Part shown: positions 60,758 to 64,000 of the stretch, piece by piece
Numbering within the stretch: position 1 is the stretch's first letter
Layout: every line of letters starts with the position of its first letter
Source of the DNA: Sisyra terminalis
Lineage: Eukaryota; Arthropoda; Insecta; Neuroptera; Sisyridae
Assembly: GCA_958496175.1 (NCBI GenBank)
Contig: OY292279.1
Location: 17,174,001-17,238,000 of the forward strand
Direction: 5' to 3'
DNA: 64,000 nucleotides
Position numbers and translations under genes: made by a program
The notes under the pieces: model-generated
Database searches by the model: none
What the model saw: only the letters and a program-made list of their open reading frames with translations
Told to the model about the DNA's origin: nothing

Positions 60758-62579
60758 TTAGTCGAAACCCATGCCTAAACCATACGGAGATTCTGCCTTA
60801 GTCTTTACATGGTAAACACCTGAAGAGCTAAAATTAAGAATATATGAATTTTTTTAAAAAGCTCTAATGAAATACATACTTTAATGGAACATGATAGCCC
60901 ATTAAAATGTATTTCTGACAATAATTCTGGACACCCTCTCCAATAAACGCAGCTTTGCTGTTTATACTTTCCGCGTAATATTTATAAGCCCGTCGATGAC
61001 TGCAAATATGTTCTTTTCCTAAAATTTAATCAAAGTAATATGATATGCATTATTTTTTTAGTTCAACTTAAAATTAATTACCTTCAATCAAGTCTTGTTC
61101 TTCACATCCTGGTTGATATGTGCTGTTATTCAAAAAGAAGTCTATATGACCTCTGGGTTCTCTTTGGCTTTTAGAACCAATAGCTGTATGTATTACGTCC
61201 ACAAATTCGGCCGATTGTGACGTCAACTGTGGTTTTCCTTCGTCAAAATATGGAAGAGTTGGATCTAAACCTTAAATCAAAGAATTGATTATCTTCAAGG
61301 ATGCTATAGAACTACTTTATGGTTGTATACCAGTAATGTGGGATAATTCAAGATTGTCGGATAAATAGTTTTTTATAAGACCCACAACTTGGGCTCCCAT
61401 ACTAAAACCAATTAAATGAATATTTTCCAGTGAATAATTGGTTTGGGATATTAAATTTTCTATGAATTGTGCCGTGCATTGTGCCACTAAAAAAACGTTC
61501 TGGGAAGCTTCACATCGGCAAGATTTTCCTTGAGCCAGGGGACCCCAGTCCACATTGATAATATAAAATTCACCATATTTGAATAGTTCTAGAAAACAGT
61601 TTGAAATATGTTTTTGATTAATCAAAAGTGGGCTGCCCAGTTAGGAAATTTTGAAAAAACAATAATCGAGAGGACTCATCAGGTTACAGCATATTTTTTA
61701 GTGTTTAAAACGTCTTAGGCGATTATAGAATGAATAGAAATTTGTTAACCGTAAAAATATACAAAACTTGATTGTTAGAATTTACTACATCCCCCAAGGT
61801 TTGTAAATTACACAGGTTGCTCCATTAGAAAAAAAAAATGACGTCATACGAAGAATTTTGAAATTGAATCAGTCTGAAGATATGTACGAATTTCTTCTGG
61901 ATACGTCACGTATCCATCACGTAGCCACCATGAGGCCACCTGTGTATTTTATAAACCTTGCTACATCCCCTACTAGTTTTGGAGGGGCCACCTTGACCAC
62001 TCGTCCACCAGTAAGGCTCATATTATTGTTAACAATCAATATACATAATGTACATAATTTTTTTGAAGAACTAAAGAATTTCTTAGTCAAACAAGGCCTT
62101 ATAATCATTCAAAAAACATAAATATAAAAGTTATACCTTTGGTCATTTCCTCATTGAAGTCATCACTTCGATTTGACGTAAATCCATGGACAAGAACTTT
62201 CATTAGCACATTGGAATCAAAACTTATGCTTTCCAAATTTTCACTGAAGTTGGTCAAAAGCTGAACTTCATCAAACTCTTGATTATTTCTTAAAACATAT
62301 CAAACTAATTAAACTTTCGAGACTAGTGGACAAAATCTTTACTCAAAAACCCAAATAAAAAAAATGTTTTAATCATAAAATTATTATGAAAATATTCGCT
62401 TACTTTATAAGAATTAAGTAGAAAATTCACATTTACCTTTTTACTAACCAATACGTAATATTTTCATTGGGACATATTTTTGGAGCAATATAACAACTGT
62501 TAGCATTTGAAAATATGTCCAAAGAAATAAAATTAAGAAATAAAACTACAATAATTTTAAACAGAAAATGATAATTCAT
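60758..62579 (-). CDS. Secreted neutral lipase, pancreatic lipase family (complete)
   Basis: Predicted extracellular alpha/beta-hydrolase acting on acylglycerols or phospholipids. Six exons (62437-62579, 62137-62288, 61331-61588, 61082-61270, 60880-61018, 60758-60827) with GT/AG introns and agreeing phases encode 316 residues, a usual length for insect members. Residues 1 to about 26 are a signal peptide. Core motifs in order: KVLVHGFTSNRSD (78-90, oxyanion region), NVDWGPLA (110-117), HLIGFSMGAQVVG (156-168) with nucleophile Ser161, TGLDPTLPYF (184-193) with Asp187, FVDVIHT, GHIDFFLN, YQPGC, and CSHRRAYKYYAESI (253-266) with His255. The triad is intact; the serine box is GFSMG instead of the usual GHSLG. 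The C-terminal PLAT domain is absent, as in insect lipases. Intron 2 holds a SINE carrying a MITE. Phospholipase A1 versus triacylglycerol lipase cannot be decided. Confidence 0.95.
61705..62014 (-). repeat. tRNA-derived SINE, copy 5, split by a MITE
   Basis: On the minus strand the head reads ACTGGTGGACGAGTGGTCAA at 62012-61993 (A box), followed by CCTCCAAAACTAGTAGGGGA. The MITE at 61795-61960 interrupts it near the B-box position, and the diverged tail continues below 61785. The whole insert sits in intron 2 of the lipase gene. Confidence 0.75.
61795..61960. mobile_element. Mutator-like MITE, copy B, inside a SINE
   Basis: It begins CAAGGTTTGTAAATTACACA and ends TGTATTTTATAAACCTTG, nearly identical to the element at 18781-18934 apart from a small insertion near 61912. 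A 10-bp flank CTACATCCCC is duplicated at 61785-61794 and 61961-61970; the boundary could shift by one base, giving 9 bp. A TGACGTCA palindrome is at 61839-61846. The 87-codon plus-strand frame across it is incidental. Confidence 0.85.
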
Positions 62580-63430
62580 TATATTTATTATTGATTTCCA
62601 CAAATAAAAGTGTTTTACGACATTTAAAGTACAATTACCAACTGAAAATATATTTAAAACTTTCCTAATAGTAGTAGGAGAAGACAAATATTTTCCCACC
62701 AACTTTAACTTGCTTACATTCTGTAGAGTTAAGCAATTTATTATATTTTTTAGTTAAATAAATATTTTTTTTCTTTATATAATAAAATATTGGCATTTTT
62801 ATCAATATAGACACAGGCATAAGTAAATACCTTTGCATAATGTTTCAATAAAGTTTTATAGTGAAATTAAATTTACTGATAATAGTTCGAAAAAAACATC
62901 GCATAAACTATGTTCAAGAGCCTTTTGAATGTCTAAAATTTTTAAATTAGCAATTAAAATGTGTGTTACACAATAAAGATATTTATTATAAATAATTTTC
63001 TAAAACTACTTATCTTATTTTACTAATTGTTTTCTTTGTTGTAAGTGTAATTAGTAAATAATGATATCTAAGCGATGCGTTTACTTCATAAGTATGGATA
63101 TGGTTTACAATAGGAAAATTTTAAATAAAGTGATTAGTCTAAGACCAAAGTGAAGCGAATATCTTCTACTATTTTCAAAAAAAAAAATTTTTTTTTTGGT
63201 TGAATTTTTCGAAAGTACATATAATTTGTATTATAAGTATAATCTCTGAAAGTTTTAAGTTGATCCGGGTAGTAGTAAAATCTTATTTTAGTGTTTGCAG
63301 CTATAAGTGAATATGTTACAGTATTATACGTGTAGTTTACTATTATAGTTTGAAACAACATTGTTACGGGAACTTGGTTTTAAAATTGTATTACATTTTT
63401 TTAAAATTATGATTTATCGTCACTATAAAA
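62580..63430. other. Upstream flank of the lipase gene, nothing else recognised
   Basis: The proximal part presumably contains the lipase promoter; no canonical TATA-initiator pair stands out. A 75-codon K/Y/F-rich frame at 63134-63361 has no family signature. Confidence 0.35.
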
Positions 63431-63435
63431 CTACT

Positions 63436-63490
63436 AAACGATCTTTAGTGGCTCTAGGGTTAAAAAAAATCCGAATTCGAGATATATTGA
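63436..63490 (-). repeat. SINE 3'-tail fragment, copy 6
   Basis: On the minus strand it reads TTAACCCTAGAGCCACTAAA, matching the tail of the SINE at 57.3 kb; the tRNA-like head is missing. Confidence 0.6.
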
Positions 63491-63714
63491 TTTTTTTTCA
63501 AAACAGTTGAATCAATCGTCTTCATATGATCTTTATGCACATTTTTCTTAGATGCTTTCCTCAGGTAATGAATAAAGGAATAAATTTTTGACAAAAAGTT
63601 CCATTTTTTCAAGTTACTCTTAAAAAAAATCGAAAAAAAACTGTTTTCTTTGTTTTTGGGAAAATCCTGCCTTATTTATTTGAAGGTGGAAAGCTTTTAT
63701 GGTCTAATTTGGAT

Positions 63715-64000
63715 TTAAATGTGGCTTTCTATCCAGTGCGAAAGCCTGACCGCAACTGGGCAAGAAACGATGCTGAAAAAGCTGAATGTTTCGCGATACA
63801 CTTGGAAAAAGCTTTCTCCCCCCATGACATTCCATCGTACAACGATGAACATACAAGAACCATCATGGAGGAAATCACAAACACACGGAGTAATGTTGGA
63901 ACAATCAGATATACGTCACCTAAAGAAGTGAACTTCGTTTTGCAAGCCTTAAAATCAGGTAAAGCCCCAGGTTCGATAACAGGGAAGATACTAAAAGAAC
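63715..64000 (+). mobile_element. Jockey-like LINE ORF2 fragment, cut by the window end
   Basis: The frame through 63738 is open to the window edge and reads VRKPDRNWARNDAEKAECFA, then IHLEKAFSPHDIP, and later YTSPKEVNFVLQALKSGKAP. It matches the region linking endonuclease and reverse transcriptase in Jockey elements ('W..sd.ekA..Fa..L...F.p', 'sp.Ev...i..lk..KaPG.D'). The Asp expected after 'KAPG' is Ser here. There is no stop in about 90 codons, so the copy may be young; it is 5'-truncated at about 63715 and continues beyond the window. Confidence 0.85.

Noticed and set aside
61858..62121. 87-codon plus-strand frame opposite the lipase intron
   Set aside because: It lies within the nested MITE and SINE and has no independent support.
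63134..63361. 75-codon minus-strand frame
   Set aside because: K/Y/F-rich translation of an AT-rich stretch with no family match or splice support.
1..64000. CRISPR arrays, bacterial operons, rRNA genes
   Set aside because: No regularly spaced direct repeats, no bacterial gene layout and no rRNA sequence; the window is eukaryotic.

Overview
The window reads as an AT-rich insect nuclear genome: spliced genes with GT/AG introns, no operons, and a dense load of decayed transposons. A beetle is possible, but nothing in the sequence fixes the order. Only three protein-coding genes can be supported. All are on the minus strand and were rebuilt exon by exon from splice sites and reading-phase agreement.

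Layout: (1) 0.8-1.8 kb, a shrunken Tigger/pogo transposon. (2) 2.5-8.4 kb, an SLC22-type organic cation/solute transporter in at least eight coding exons; its first coding exon was not found. (3) 8.4-57 kb, a gene desert of about 49 kb. It holds relics of most insect transposon classes: Helitrons with terminal hairpins, one keeping part of a helicase; Tc1 and Tigger relics; long fold-back elements; hAT-type and other MITEs, several with clear target-site duplications; Jockey-like and other LINE fragments; two solo LTRs of one family; and a tRNA-derived SINE family. Two less AT-rich stretches near 35.4-35.9 and 38.8-39.3 kb have no recognisable coding or transposon content and could be regulatory. 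(4) 57.9-59.3 kb, a two-exon gene for a secreted Ser/Thr/Asn-rich protein with an acidic tail. (5) 60.7-62.6 kb, a complete six-exon neutral (pancreatic-type) lipase of 316 residues with an intact Ser-Asp-His triad. (6) The window ends inside a Jockey-like LINE.

The lipase and the Ser/Thr/Asn-rich protein both have signal peptides and lie in tandem on one strand, so both products are predicted to be secreted; nothing else links them. The transporter is a plasma-membrane protein and looks unrelated. No convincing new gene system was seen. The most distinctive signals are in the mobile DNA: one Mutator-like MITE family sitting twice in copies of the same SINE; a MITE family with long inverted repeats and perfect 8-bp target duplications; a transposon lying exactly at the junction of a 0.33-kb tandem duplication; fold-back elements with arms of about 450 bp; and solo LTRs with heat-shock-element-like motifs near the promoter.
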